DNA from: Gelidibacter salicanalis
GTDB lineage: Bacteria > Bacteroidota > Bacteroidia > Flavobacteriales > Flavobacteriaceae
Assembly: GCF_016469035.1 (NCBI RefSeq)
Contig: NZ_JAEHJZ010000038.1
Coordinates: forward strand, 12,180-71,990
DNA: 59,811 nucleotides
Reading direction: 5' to 3'
The notes beneath the pieces were generated by a model. It was not told the DNA's origin. It saw only the letters and a program-made list of their open reading frames with translations, and ran no database searches. The translations under genes were made by a program, and so were the position numbers. Shown in pieces: positions 1-8,599 of this stretch (the stretch's first letter is position 1; each line of letters opens with the position of its first letter).

Positions 1-127
1 GGAGCAGGGTTTTTACCTTTAACTGGATAATAAAATTATAACTACCACGAAATGAATGTTCTGTTTGCAGTTCAACTCTGTTTTCATATATTTGTTTGGA
101 CCAACAACCTTAATTACCAGCAAGCAC

Positions 128-937
128 ATGGCGCTTAAATTAAAACAGTTCCCCTTTTTAGCGCTTTTTTTAATAGGATTTTCAGCTGGTTATGCCCAAT
201 TAGGATTTTCTCATGAAATAGGCGTTATTGCAGGGCCTGTGGCATTTCAGTCAGATTTTGGCCAACGTTATAATTTTGAAACCAACTCAGGCAATACGGG
301 TATAGGGATAGGTCTAATCCATTATATAAATTTTTCTTATAGAGCAGATTGTTCGTGCTATACCACTGACACCTATTTTAATGATCACTTTAAAGTTAGA
401 AGTGAAATTTCTTGGAACCAAACCAAGCTGGAACATTTTGGAAAATGGGTTGAACCTATAAGAACGAGTGTTTGGGCCGATAAGTTAAGAGCGCATTCTG
501 GTGAAGCCACAAACTTTGATATTGGCAGCCAACTGGAGTATTTTCCATTGAGCATTAGAGCCTTTTCTGTAAGGGTTGGAGCGCTTGCTCCGTTTGTAAG
601 TTTAGGGGTTCATTTGACAAAATATTACCCCAAGGTGGCAACATCTTATGGCGATAAAGACCCCACTAATTTGACCAATTATTATGATCCTTGGTTTTAC
701 CCTGATGGAGTTAGGGATGATAAATTTATAAACGTTGATCCGGGAACCACACTATCTGTTGTGGGGAGTCTTGGTATGCGTTACAAATTATCCATATTGT
801 CAGATTTGATGCTAGATTTAAGATGGCAATATTATTTTAGGGACACTATTGATGGCCTAGATCATAAATTGCCATCCAACAAAGCAAATGATTATTTGGT
901 GTGGCTAAATTTTGGATATATCTATTATCTCGATTAA
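128..937 (+). CDS. Exported outer-membrane beta-barrel-like protein, flavobacterial family
   Basis: The start at 128 is preferred over an ATG at 56 because it puts a clean signal peptide at the N-terminus (charged MALKLK, a hydrophobic stretch, then a cut after GYAQ near residue 24). The mature part is about 245 residues, rich in aromatic residues and alternating strands, and ends in aromatic-rich GYIYYLD, which suits insertion in the outer membrane. A conserved-looking block near residues 30-70 (GVIAGPVAFQSDFGQRYNFE and GNTGIGIGL) and a CSC motif resemble a flavobacterial family that I recall as THC0290_0291; this is from memory. No enzymatic motif is visible. It is followed by the convergent cystathionine gamma-synthase gene. 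Function unknown; porin-like or structural roles are both possible. Confidence 0.7.
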   Translation: MALKLKQFPFLALFLIGFSAGYAQLGFSHEIGVIAGPVAFQSDFGQRYNFETNSGNTGIGIGLIHYINFSYRADCSCYTTDTYFNDHFKVRSEISWNQTKLEHFGKWVEPIRTSVWADKLRAHSGEATNFDIGSQLEYFPLSIRAFSVRVGALAPFVSLGVHLTKYYPKVATSYGDKDPTNLTNYYDPWFYPDGVRDDKFINVDPGTTLSVVGSLGMRYKLSILSDLMLDLRWQYYFRDTIDGLDHKLPSNKANDYLVWLNFGYIYYLD

Positions 938-988
938 AAAAAACCAAGTCTAAATCTGCTTTTTACTTTATCTATCCGGTAATTCATA

Positions 989-2128
989 CTATCCTATCGC
1001 CTGTTTTAAATCGGCAATTAAATCTTCTTCATCTTCAATACCTACGCTTAAACGAATTAGAGAATCTACCACACCGGTTTTTTCACGGGCTTCTTTAGGA
1101 ATGCTCGCATGCGTCATACTTGCTGGATGCCCGGCAAGAGATTCTACCCCGCCCAAGGATTCTGCCAAAGTGAAAATCTTTAGTTTTTCAACAATGTTGA
1201 TGGCTTCTGCATAGTTATTTCCTTTGGTCGTAAAAGAAACCATCCCTCCAAAATCTTTCATCTGTGCTTTTGCAATGTCATGATTAGGATGGTCTTCAAA
1301 CCCTGGCCAGTATACGGTTTCAATTTTAGGATGACGTCTTAAATATTCAGCAACAGCCTTTCCGTTTTCACAATGACGCTGCATCCTAATATGTAAGGTT
1401 TTGATGCCCCGTAGCACTAAAAAACTGTCTTGCGGACCACAAACTGCACCACTCGCATTTTGTATAAAGTATAGTCGATCTGCCAATCCTTTATCTTTTA
1501 CAACCAACGCTCCCATAACCACATCACTATGGCCACCCAAGTATTTGGTTGCAGAATGCATAACGATATCAGCACCGAGATCTAAAGGCTGTTGCAGATA
1601 AGGGGTTGCAAAGGTATTATCTACCGCTAATAAAATATTATGTTTATTGGCCACCAATGCAGCCGCTTTAATATCAATAATATTCATCATCGGATTGGTA
1701 GGGGTTTCCACCCAGATCAATTTTGTGTTTGTATTGATATACGCTTCAATGTTGGAAGCGTTTTCCATACCCACAAAATGAAACTTAATCCCAAAACCTT
1801 CAAATATTTTGGTGAATAAGCGGTACGTCCCACCATAAAGATCATTTGTTGAAATCACTTCATCACCAGATTTCAAAAGCTTTAACACGGCATCAATGGC
1901 CGCCAAACCAGAACCAAAAGCCATCGCGTGAGTACCGTTTTCAATACTTGCAAAGGCATTTTCTAACGCCGTACGTGTAGGATTGGCGCTTCTGGAATAT
2001 TCATAACCTTTATGACCCCCCGGAGTAGTTTGCGCATAGGTTGTAGTTTGATATATTGGAGGCATTACTGAACCATAAGCTTTATCAGGTTCTTGATTTC
2101 CGTGGATGGTTTTGGTGTTGAATTTCAT
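989..2128 (-). CDS. metB: Cystathionine gamma-synthase (trans-sulfuration PLP enzyme)
   Basis: A cytoplasmic pyridoxal-phosphate enzyme of the Cys/Met metabolism family, about 379 residues, the usual family length. It would join an activated homoserine and cysteine into cystathionine on the way to methionine. Visible motifs are YEYSRSANPTR in the N-terminal PLP region, the aspartate-bearing AVDNTFATPYLQ, the SATKYLGGHSD segment holding the Schiff-base lysine, and the late ESLGGVESLAGHPASMTH. The start at 2128 (MKFNTKTIHG) is chosen because a -7 element (TAAATTTG on the minus strand, 2150-2157) lies just upstream, leaving a leader of about 15 bases. The same fold includes cystathionine gamma-lyase and O-acetylhomoserine sulfhydrylase, so the exact reaction is inferred. 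Confidence 0.88.
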   Translation of the reverse strand: MKFNTKTIHGNQEPDKAYGSVMPPIYQTTTYAQTTPGGHKGYEYSRSANPTRTALENAFASIENGTHAMAFGSGLAAIDAVLKLLKSGDEVISTNDLYGGTYRLFTKIFEGFGIKFHFVGMENASNIEAYINTNTKLIWVETPTNPMMNIIDIKAAALVANKHNILLAVDNTFATPYLQQPLDLGADIVMHSATKYLGGHSDVVMGALVVKDKGLADRLYFIQNASGAVCGPQDSFLVLRGIKTLHIRMQRHCENGKAVAEYLRRHPKIETVYWPGFEDHPNHDIAKAQMKDFGGMVSFTTKGNNYAEAINIVEKLKIFTLAESLGGVESLAGHPASMTHASIPKEAREKTGVVDSLIRLSVGIEDEEDLIADLKQAIG

Positions 2129-2149
2129 AAAATATAATTTTGATGATAA

Positions 2150-2157
2150 CAAATTTA
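2150..2157 (-). promoter_or_regulatory. Flavobacterial -7 promoter element for metB
   Basis: Minus-strand TAAATTTG fits TAnnTTTG and lies 22 bases before the metB start codon. Confidence 0.5.
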
Positions 2158-2201
2158 ACCTTTAATTGGTTGGTTACGAAAGGATGTAATACCTTTATTG
2201 A

Positions 2202-2951
2202 ATGTTTAACAAAACCCCACTACCCTTGAAAAAAATAAGTTATTTTCTGTTGATTGCCTTAGTGATATCGGCGTGTAATGAAGATGTCAAATTAAATTTT
2301 GAGAACCAGCGTATCGAAACATCGGCAGATGCTGTAATTGTGATCAACTATCCTAAAGCCGTCGGGACAAAAGCAGTTGTTGAAAAAATCAATCAACAAA
2401 TTGAACATGTAATTGCCAATGACATGAATATGGCAGAAACTACAGAAAACAACATCTCAGTTAAAGAAGCGGTCGCACAGTTTGACGACGAATATAAATT
2501 GTTCAAAAAAGATTTTCAAGATACCAGTCAGAAATGGGAAGTAAAAGTGGATGGTAGCGTGTTATATGAGACTGCCGAAGTGGTTAGCATCAGTTTACGA
2601 TCGTATATAGATACTGGTGGTGCACACGGCAATAGCAGATTGACCTACTTAAATTTCAATCCTGAAACGGGGGCGCTTTTAGAGGAAAATGACATCATCA
2701 GTAACCAAAGCGAATTTAAAGTTATTGCCGAAAAAGCCTTTAAAGAACAAGCAACACCTGAAGACGAAGGCGAAACTATTGAAGATTTCTTCTTTGGGGA
2801 AGATTTTCAGTTGCCAGCCAATATTGGATTTACAAAAGAGGGGTTAGTCCTACTCTATAACAATTATGAAATTGCCGCCTATACGCAAGGCGCAACAAAA
2901 ATAGTATTGCCTTATGCCGATTTAAAAGGGGTGTTGAAAATAAATCCTTAA
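2202..2951 (+). CDS. Lipoprotein with DUF4163/DUF3298 (RsiV-like) domains
   Basis: About 249 residues. A lipoprotein signal is visible: KKISYFLLIALVISAC, with the lipobox cysteine near residue 25, so the product is probably anchored in the envelope facing the periplasm. The rest resembles the DUF4163 plus DUF3298 pair known from the C-terminal half of the Bacillus anti-sigma factor RsiV. Key stretches are VVSISLRSYIDTGGAHGNS and GFTKEGLVLLYNNYEIAAYTQG. There is no RsiV-type anti-sigma N-terminus here, so a regulatory role does not follow. The ATG at 2202 is given, but a TTG at 2226 (then KKISYF) would be equally good, since a near-match -7 element (TACCTTTA, 2190-2197) sits almost on top of the ATG. 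Confidence 0.75.
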   Translation: MFNKTPLPLKKISYFLLIALVISACNEDVKLNFENQRIETSADAVIVINYPKAVGTKAVVEKINQQIEHVIANDMNMAETTENNISVKEAVAQFDDEYKLFKKDFQDTSQKWEVKVDGSVLYETAEVVSISLRSYIDTGGAHGNSRLTYLNFNPETGALLEENDIISNQSEFKVIAEKAFKEQATPEDEGETIEDFFFGEDFQLPANIGFTKEGLVLLYNNYEIAAYTQGATKIVLPYADLKGVLKINP

Positions 2952-3046
2952 CCTCGTACCTAAGTTGAACTAGGTACATTTGTTAAGCTCAGAAAAAATA
3001 CAACGCAGATTTTTGACCGTTTCAATTGCACCACAAAATTTTTATT

Positions 3047-3403
3047 TTGAACAAGATTTACCATTTAAAAACCTGTAGTACCTGTGTCAGAATTATCAAA
3101 ACCTTGGATTTGCCTTCAGATGTCGTCCTTCAAGATATTAAAAGCGAACCCATAACACCGTCGCAATTGGAAGAGCTTCACAAGTTGGCTGGGAGCTATG
3201 AGGCTTTATTCAGCAAACGCGCGCAACGCTACAAGACGTTAGGATTAAAGGACAAAACGCTGACCGAAACGGATTATAAAAATTATATTTTAGAACACTA
3301 TACCTTTTTAAGCAGGCCAGTGGTGATATACAACAACCAAATTTTTATTGGTAATAGCGCCAAAACGGTTGAGGCCGCCCAAAAAGTAATTCATAAAGAT
3401 TAG
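3047..3403 (+). CDS. ArsC/Spx-family thioredoxin-fold protein
   Basis: A cytoplasmic protein of about 118 residues with the ArsC-like thioredoxin fold. The N-terminus reads NKIYHLKTCSTC, placing a CxxC where glutaredoxin-dependent arsenate reductases and Spx have their active cysteine. Later come a run typical of ArsC (ITPSQLEELHKLAG, ALFSKRAQRYK) and FLSRPVVIYNNQIFIG, the beta-strand segment with the cis-proline (RPV). No ATG is available. TTG at 3047 aligns best with the family N-terminus; TTG at 3026 would add seven residues. It ends 4 bases before the convergent thioesterase stop codon. There are no arsenic-resistance genes nearby, so a redox or regulatory role is as likely as arsenate reduction. 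Confidence 0.72.
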   Translation: MNKIYHLKTCSTCVRIIKTLDLPSDVVLQDIKSEPITPSQLEELHKLAGSYEALFSKRAQRYKTLGLKDKTLTETDYKNYILEHYTFLSRPVVIYNNQIFIGNSAKTVEAAQKVIHKD

Positions 3404-3407
3404 AAAA

Positions 3408-3893
3408 CTAGCTTAATTTAACTGGTTTTTTTCCGAATTTTCGAGTGTCTTCTTTCGTCAATGTTCTAAAATCAGCAGATTTTGGAAAGGTGTCCATTTC
3501 CTTCAAAAATTCCGCTGGTAAAGGTGTCAACTCACGCGTTTTTAAATTGATCCAAGCACCCATAAGCTCACAAGTTGCCAAATTTTCTCCTTTATCATTG
3601 TATATATTGTGTTCAATTTCAAAGAACATACCGTCTTCACTCAACCCTTTAACTTCAAGGCTCACTCTGATTGGGGTGCCCAAGAACGCTTCTTTAAAGT
3701 AGTAAATATGTTCGTAAAAAATAACGGGGCTGATCTGAAACTTCGCCAGATTAGACAATGAAAAGTTATGGTCCTCAAAAAATGCCACTCGTGTATGGCT
3801 CATAAAGTTTACATAAGCTGAATTGGCCAAATGTCTGTTGGCATCTACATCACTCCATCGTATTTCAAATTCCTTTAGGTACATTGTTTTCAT
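3408..3893 (-). CDS. Acyl-CoA thioesterase, 4HBT hotdog fold
   Basis: A protein of about 161 residues with the single hotdog domain of the 4-hydroxybenzoyl-CoA thioesterase/YbgC group. The family signature is seen near the N-terminus (FEIRWSDVDANRHLANSAYV), where the Asp of SDVDANRH is the usual catalytic residue. It presumably hydrolyses an acyl-CoA in the cytoplasm; the substrate cannot be read from the sequence. The start at 3893 (MKTMYLKEFEIRW) is chosen. Longer readings back to 3992 run over a clear -7 element (TAAATTTG, minus strand, 3990-3997), so they would begin before the transcript. Confidence 0.83.
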   Translation of the reverse strand: MKTMYLKEFEIRWSDVDANRHLANSAYVNFMSHTRVAFFEDHNFSLSNLAKFQISPVIFYEHIYYFKEAFLGTPIRVSLEVKGLSEDGMFFEIEHNIYNDKGENLATCELMGAWINLKTRELTPLPAEFLKEMDTFPKSADFRTLTKEDTRKFGKKPVKLS

Positions 3894-3989
3894 ATTATAA
3901 GTTTTAGTGAGCACACAGACTTTAATTCTAAAAATTAAAGCAACGCATCCTTTTAAAAGCATTTGTTCTTTTCTGACCATTAAAGCTTG

Positions 3990-3997
3990 CAAATTTA
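3990..3997 (-). promoter_or_regulatory. Flavobacterial -7 promoter element for the 4HBT thioesterase gene
   Basis: Minus-strand TAAATTTG matches TAnnTTTG. Transcription starting just downstream gives a leader of roughly 90 bases to the chosen ATG at 3893. Confidence 0.45.
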
Positions 3998-4063
3998 AAA
4001 TAATTTAAGTGTATGGCTACAATTCCGGTTATTTATTACCCTTTTAAACCTGATGATTTTCAT

Positions 4064-4071
4064 TACCTTTG
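4064..4071 (+). promoter_or_regulatory. Flavobacterial -7 promoter element for the yicC-gmk-nadD operon
   Basis: TACCTTTG matches TAnnTTTG and lies 21 bases upstream of the yicC ATG. No convincing -33 TTG is seen at the right distance. Confidence 0.6.
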
Positions 4072-4092
4072 TGCAACTTTTAAAATAAGTCC

Positions 4093-4950
4093 ATGATACA
4101 ATCCATGACAGGGTACGGAAAATCTGTATTACAGCTTCCGTCCAAAAAAATATCCATTGAAGTCAAATCACTGAACAGCAAAAACCTCGATTTGAATACA
4201 AGAATGCCCTCATTATACAGAGAAAAAGAACTGGGTATTCGTAAACTGATTGCTTCAAAATTGGAACGTGGCAAAGTGGATTTTTCCTTATATATGGAGA
4301 TTACTGGCGAAGAAACCTCAACACAAATCAATAAAACTGTCGTAAAACAGTACATCAAACAACTTAAAGCTGTTGTGGACGGGGACGAAACTGAATTGCT
4401 TAAAATGGCTATTCGTTTGCCAGATGCAGTCACAACGGAGCGTGATGAGATGGATGAAGACGAATGGGATGACATTGCCGCAGAGATCAATACTGCATTG
4501 GATAAAATTCTGCAGTACCGCTTGGATGAAGGTAAAAGCCTAGAGTCTGAGTTTTTTGATCGCGTCAAAAATATTTCAGATTTATTAGACGCCGTTATCG
4601 CTATGGACCCTGAACGTATTGAAGGTGTCAGAGAACGTTTGCTAAAAGGTGTTGCCGAGTTGAAAGAAAAAGTGGATGAAAACAGATTTGAGCAAGAATT
4701 GGTATTTTACATTGAAAAATTTGACATCACGGAAGAAAAAGTACGCTTAAAAAATCATTTGGATTATTTTATGTCAGCACTTAATAGTGACGACTCCAAC
4801 GGTAAAAAATTAGGATTTATCAGTCAAGAAATGGGTCGTGAAATCAACACTATCGGTTCTAAAAGCAATTATGCCCCTATGCAAAAATTGGTCGTTCAAA
4901 TGAAGGACGAACTGGAAAAGATAAAAGAACAATTATTGAATGTACTTTAG
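4093..4950 (+). CDS. yicC: YicC family endoribonuclease-like protein
   Basis: A cytoplasmic protein of 285 residues, the normal family length, opening with the diagnostic MIQSMTGYGKS. The N-terminal YicC_N region carries VEVKSLNSKNLDLNTRMPS (here with I for the first V) and the C-terminal DUF1732 region carries FISQEMGREINTIGSKSN. YicC of E. coli has been reported as an endoribonuclease that takes part in small-RNA turnover; whether this protein acts likewise is inferred. It is the first gene of an operon with gmk (37 bases on) and nadD, a linkage of yicC with gmk that is common in bacteria. Confidence 0.92.
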   Translation: MIQSMTGYGKSVLQLPSKKISIEVKSLNSKNLDLNTRMPSLYREKELGIRKLIASKLERGKVDFSLYMEITGEETSTQINKTVVKQYIKQLKAVVDGDETELLKMAIRLPDAVTTERDEMDEDEWDDIAAEINTALDKILQYRLDEGKSLESEFFDRVKNISDLLDAVIAMDPERIEGVRERLLKGVAELKEKVDENRFEQELVFYIEKFDITEEKVRLKNHLDYFMSALNSDDSNGKKLGFISQEMGREINTIGSKSNYAPMQKLVVQMKDELEKIKEQLLNVL

Positions 4951-4987
4951 AAAATAGAGTATATAGAATTATATTAAAATAGCATTT

Positions 4988-5590
4988 GTGACCAAAATTA
5001 AAGACATCACCCCCCAAGGAAAACTCATCGTATTTTCAGCCCCTTCTGGCTCTGGCAAAACCACCTTGGTAAGACATTTACTGCAACAGGAAGAATTAAA
5101 TTTGGAGTTCTCCATTTCTGCCACTTCTAGAGAGAAAAGAGATAACGAAACTGATGGTAAGGATTACTACTTTTTAGATGCGCAAGCCTTTAAAAACCGA
5201 ATTAAAAATGATGAGTTTTTAGAGTGGGAAGAAGTGTATCGGGATAACTTTTACGGGACTTTAAAAACCGAAGTAAAGCGTATTTGGGCAAAAGGCAAGA
5301 ATGTCATTTTTGATATTGATGTATCGGGTGGACTACGTATCAAACGAAAATTTCCAGATCAGACCATTGCAATTTTTGTAAAGCCACCTAGTATTGACGA
5401 ATTAAAGATTCGCTTAAAAAAACGTCAAACAGAAAGTAACGACAAAATCAATATGCGCATTGCTAAAGCTTCAGCAGAACTTGCTACCGCTCCGCTATTT
5501 GACGTCATTGTCATAAATGATGATCTTGACAAAGCTATTCAGGAATCTTACACATTAGTATCAGATTTTATAAATACGCCTGAAGATTAA
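4988..5590 (+). CDS. gmk: Guanylate kinase
   Basis: Phosphorylates GMP (and dGMP) with ATP to give GDP, an essential step of guanine nucleotide synthesis, in the cytoplasm. About 200 residues, the family norm. The P-loop is plain (FSAPSGSGKTTLVRHLL, residues about 16-32). The GMP-binding region follows (SATSREKRDNETDGKDYYF), then the acidic VIFDIDVSGG and the lid arginines of KIRLKKRQTES. It starts with GTG at 4988, which I keep because no ATG lies before the P-loop. Second gene of the yicC-gmk-nadD operon. Confidence 0.95.
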   Translation: MTKIKDITPQGKLIVFSAPSGSGKTTLVRHLLQQEELNLEFSISATSREKRDNETDGKDYYFLDAQAFKNRIKNDEFLEWEEVYRDNFYGTLKTEVKRIWAKGKNVIFDIDVSGGLRIKRKFPDQTIAIFVKPPSIDELKIRLKKRQTESNDKINMRIAKASAELATAPLFDVIVINDDLDKAIQESYTLVSDFINTPED

Positions 5591-5636
5591 TAAAAGGAAA
5601 TTAACATCTGACCATAACACACAATAAACGATAATT

Positions 5637-6215
5637 ATGAAGATCGGACTCTACTTTGGCACGTTTAATCCTATTCATATTGGCCATTTAATTATTGCCA
5701 ATCATATGGCAGAACATAGTGATCTGGATCAAATTTGGTTTGTGGTCACCCCTCAAAGTCCCTTTAAAGTAAAAACGAGCATGCTTAATAATCACGATCG
5801 TCTGGAAATGGTGTACCGTGCTACAGAAGGTTACGATAAATTACGCCCCAGTGCTATTGAATTTGGCTTGCCACAGCCTAATTACACCATCAATACCCTT
5901 ACCTATTTACAAGAGAAGTATCCCAAATACGAATTTGCCTTAATTATGGGCGAAGACAATCTTAAAAGTCTCCACAAGTGGAAAAACTACGAATTGATTT
6001 TAGAAAATCATCACCTTTATGTGTATCCGCGACTTTCAGAGGGTGTAGTTGAGACACAGTTTGATCAGCACCCAAAAATTCACCATGTGGCGGCACCCAT
6101 TATGGAAATTTCCTCCACATTTATAAGAAAATCCATCAAAAAGGGCAAAAACGTCCAACCTATGTTGCCTGCTTCTGTTTGGAATTATATAGATGAGATG
6201 CATTTTTACAGATAA
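5637..6215 (+). CDS. nadD: Nicotinate-nucleotide adenylyltransferase
   Basis: Transfers AMP from ATP to nicotinate mononucleotide in NAD synthesis; cytoplasmic. The 192-residue product has the nucleotidyltransferase motif GTFNPIHIGH (residues about 8-17) with the HxGH pair, the substrate-loop region VTPQSPFK, a GEDNL segment near residue 103, and the C-terminal ISSTFIRKSIKKGK signature (family ISSTxIR). The ATG at 5637 follows gmk by 46 bases, so both are probably one transcript with yicC. Confidence 0.95.
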   Translation: MKIGLYFGTFNPIHIGHLIIANHMAEHSDLDQIWFVVTPQSPFKVKTSMLNNHDRLEMVYRATEGYDKLRPSAIEFGLPQPNYTINTLTYLQEKYPKYEFALIMGEDNLKSLHKWKNYELILENHHLYVYPRLSEGVVETQFDQHPKIHHVAAPIMEISSTFIRKSIKKGKNVQPMLPASVWNYIDEMHFYR

Positions 6216-6279
6216 GAAATGCACACATAAATCCCAAGCGGTTACAAAACGGAATACTTTAAGACTATAACTATCTATT

Positions 6280-6306
6280 GGATGGTCACTAAATTCAAAA
6301 CCATCC
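6280..6306. other. Inverted repeat downstream of nadD
   Basis: A 7-bp perfect stem (GGATGGT and ACCATCC) with a 13-base loop lies between nadD and the convergent TIM-barrel gene. No T-tract follows on either strand, so a role in termination or RNA stability is only possible. Confidence 0.25.
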
Positions 6307-6391
6307 CATTAAAAACAACCTTTCCTATATTTAGACCAAGGCGGCCCTAAGCCCGAAAAGAGCTTTAAGATGAAAAAATTAGTATAAAATT

Positions 6392-8179
6392 TTAAAGTTT
6401 AGGAATTTCAATAGTATGGATCTCCTTTTCATAGATTAAAATGTCCGCCTGAATTCTAGTGCTAGTGTCTGCAAAGAGGTGCTGGTAGTAAGCAATCCCA
6501 TCTAACAAATTACTTTTAAATGCCGTCCACTTCTTTACGTTCTTGGTAGATAGTTCATCTGTAAACGTCGCAATATCATTCTTTAAATACTCAACATACA
6601 TCTTTAATTCCTTAACAAACATATTGGGTCTATAGGTTTCTGGAAGTACAGTTATTTTTCCGTAAATATGTCTTACCATTTCAGACAATGACACTTCTTT
6701 GTCAAAATACGCCATATTTGGCCCAGGACAAATCACCACACCCTGCTGTTGTCCTTTAATTGGAATGTCATTTTCAAGATAAGAAGCATTTGCCAATCCA
6801 ACACAAAGACAGGATTTTTCAGTGATCTTGTTTTTTGCCGTGTCATAGTTAGTTGTGGTCATTGTTTCCTTTCTGGCATCAAGCGCCTCCAACTTGACAT
6901 CCTGATATTTTTTTGAGGCTGTACAAATTCCCTCAGGACCAAATTCCTTACTTAAGGCTAAAAACTTTTTAGGACAAGAACTGCCAGCTTTATTTTTTTC
7001 AATCCGATTCTGTTTATAAAATTCATTAGAAGATCCTTTTATGGTATTGAATGGCACACCTAAGGGAGAAATATCACTCAAATACAAATCTGACTCCTTG
7101 GCTTCCGCCAACAGTTTTCGGGTGTCAACATCTACAGAGGTCGCTTCAGGAACCAGCAAAAACGGACTCCCCCAACCTACAGAATCTACATGATAATTAG
7201 TAATTAAAAATTCATGTTCAGCTGCAGTCCCCACACCACCTTGTACCGTGATTTTGATATCTAAGGGTGCATTAGGAATTTCTATCTGTTTATCAGCCAA
7301 TGCTTTTATAAAAACAGTATGTGTATCTTGCTGTAATTCTTCTTTTTTGGTTTTAAACTCTTCTAAAATCGGTCCGAGTAAAAATCCTTCAGTAGCAAAG
7401 GCGTGTCCGCCACAATTTAAACCGGATTCAACGCGATATTCTGAAACCCACAATCCTTTTTTGGCCAGAAATTTACCTTGGATCAGCGCTGAACGGAAAT
7501 CACTTACCTTTAAAATTATTTTCTTTTTTAATCGGTTTTGGCTATTGGGGTAGAAATCCTCGAAATTCTCAAAGTAACTATACAATCTGGGATTCATTCC
7601 TGCCGAAAGCACCACGGAAGATTCCAAGTTACTATTGGCAAACCCACGAAGGGACGCATGTGCATCATTAAATTCTATAGGTAATTGCTCAGAACCCTTA
7701 AAATTATCTTTATCAATTTTGGTCATGATGTTCACATCAATTTCACCAACATTTAAATGTTCATCAATATAGCTTTTAATAGTATCCTTGAGGACCACAC
7801 CTTCTTCCATCATTTTTGAAAGTCCTTCTTTTATGCTCGATTTATTAGGAAGCATGTCCAGAAAGTTTTCTAAAGCTGATTTGCTTTCTGATAATTCTTC
7901 CTTAAATTTTCCAAATTTATCTTTAACAATGGTATCTACCAAATTTAAATATGCTGTGATACGCTTGGCGCGATAGTCATCAACTTTTTGAGAAATTTCT
8001 TGGTAGGGCAAACTGAATTTCTGACTATAAAAGGCATTCATTTTTTCCAAAAGGTCATCGTCAATAATTGAAATGACGGACGAGATGCCGTATTGGGCAA
8101 CTCGAATGGGACTATCTATAGTATAAGCTAAACCCATCACAGGAATATGAAAACTATGGGCTTGTTTGTAGGCTGTCAT
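6392..8179 (-). CDS. Uncharacterised TIM-barrel-like protein, possibly nitronate monooxygenase-related
   Basis: A soluble protein of about 595 residues that I cannot name. Two stretches recall FMN-binding TIM barrels of the nitronate monooxygenase/PfaD type: the opening FHIPVMGLAYTIDSPIRVA (residues about 10-28) and, near residues 310-345, VQGGVGTAAEHEFL followed by HVDSVGWGSPF. Between them, near residue 255, is SGLNCGGHAFATEGF, where these enzymes bind the flavin phosphate or substrate. The last third carries several cysteines (SSCPKKF near 398, SCLCVG near 455, VICPGPN near 478) that could form a metal or disulfide site. The region from about 30 to 200 is helical and charged with no family resemblance. 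The start at 8179 is supported by a -7 element at 8210-8217. Flavin use and catalysis are inference. Confidence 0.6.
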   Translation of the reverse strand: MTAYKQAHSFHIPVMGLAYTIDSPIRVAQYGISSVISIIDDDLLEKMNAFYSQKFSLPYQEISQKVDDYRAKRITAYLNLVDTIVKDKFGKFKEELSESKSALENFLDMLPNKSSIKEGLSKMMEEGVVLKDTIKSYIDEHLNVGEIDVNIMTKIDKDNFKGSEQLPIEFNDAHASLRGFANSNLESSVVLSAGMNPRLYSYFENFEDFYPNSQNRLKKKIILKVSDFRSALIQGKFLAKKGLWVSEYRVESGLNCGGHAFATEGFLLGPILEEFKTKKEELQQDTHTVFIKALADKQIEIPNAPLDIKITVQGGVGTAAEHEFLITNYHVDSVGWGSPFLLVPEATSVDVDTRKLLAEAKESDLYLSDISPLGVPFNTIKGSSNEFYKQNRIEKNKAGSSCPKKFLALSKEFGPEGICTASKKYQDVKLEALDARKETMTTTNYDTAKNKITEKSCLCVGLANASYLENDIPIKGQQQGVVICPGPNMAYFDKEVSLSEMVRHIYGKITVLPETYRPNMFVKELKMYVEYLKNDIATFTDELSTKNVKKWTAFKSNLLDGIAYYQHLFADTSTRIQADILIYEKEIHTIEIPKL

Positions 8180-8209
8180 AACGGCAATTTCTAAAAAATA
8201 ATTAAGCGC

Positions 8210-8217
8210 CAAATATA
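8210..8217 (-). promoter_or_regulatory. Flavobacterial -7 promoter element for the TIM-barrel-like gene
   Basis: Minus-strand TATATTTG matches TAnnTTTG and lies 31 bases upstream of the ATG at 8179, which decides against a longer reading from 8227. Confidence 0.5.
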
Positions 8218-8227
8218 AAACAGTCAA

Positions 8228-8599
8228 TCCGTTTAAAAGATGACAATTGTCATGCCTTATTACATATTATTCCATTATATTGAAAAATTTAACCTGTTTA
8301 GAGTTCCAGTTGTTTTAGGCCTTATAGATTATTTCGTCATGCCATTACTATTTTAAAAGATCAGCTGTAAGTAATTGTTTAAGGATACTTGGCGCAACAA
8401 TTTTATGTGAAGTCAAACCTCCTCAACAGCAATTACTGCTCAGAAATTGATGCCTTTTCTGCCCTAAAAAATAGAAGAATTAGGTGTATCGCTAAATTTA
8501 CAACTACATACCTTAAATAATCCCATCCCATTACAAGGGCGGATGCTCTGGATCTAGAGATGATGCTGACCCTATCTTTTTATGAAATTCCCATTTTAA
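8228..8599. other. Intergenic stretch without a recognisable gene
   Basis: About 370 bases between yraN and the TIM-barrel-like gene. On the plus strand a short reading frame from 8253 would encode 34 residues, MPYYILFHYIEKFNLFRVPV followed by a hydrophobic tail, and another stop-bounded stretch follows in a different frame around 8395-8517. Neither resembles a family I know. The pieces could be a decayed gene, but I see no proof. No tRNA-like cloverleaf or clear terminator is seen. Confidence 0.3.

Noticed and set aside
3026-3403. Arsenic-resistance gene on the basis of ArsC similarity.
   Set aside because: No arsR, acr3 or other arsenic gene is nearby; only the fold is supported.
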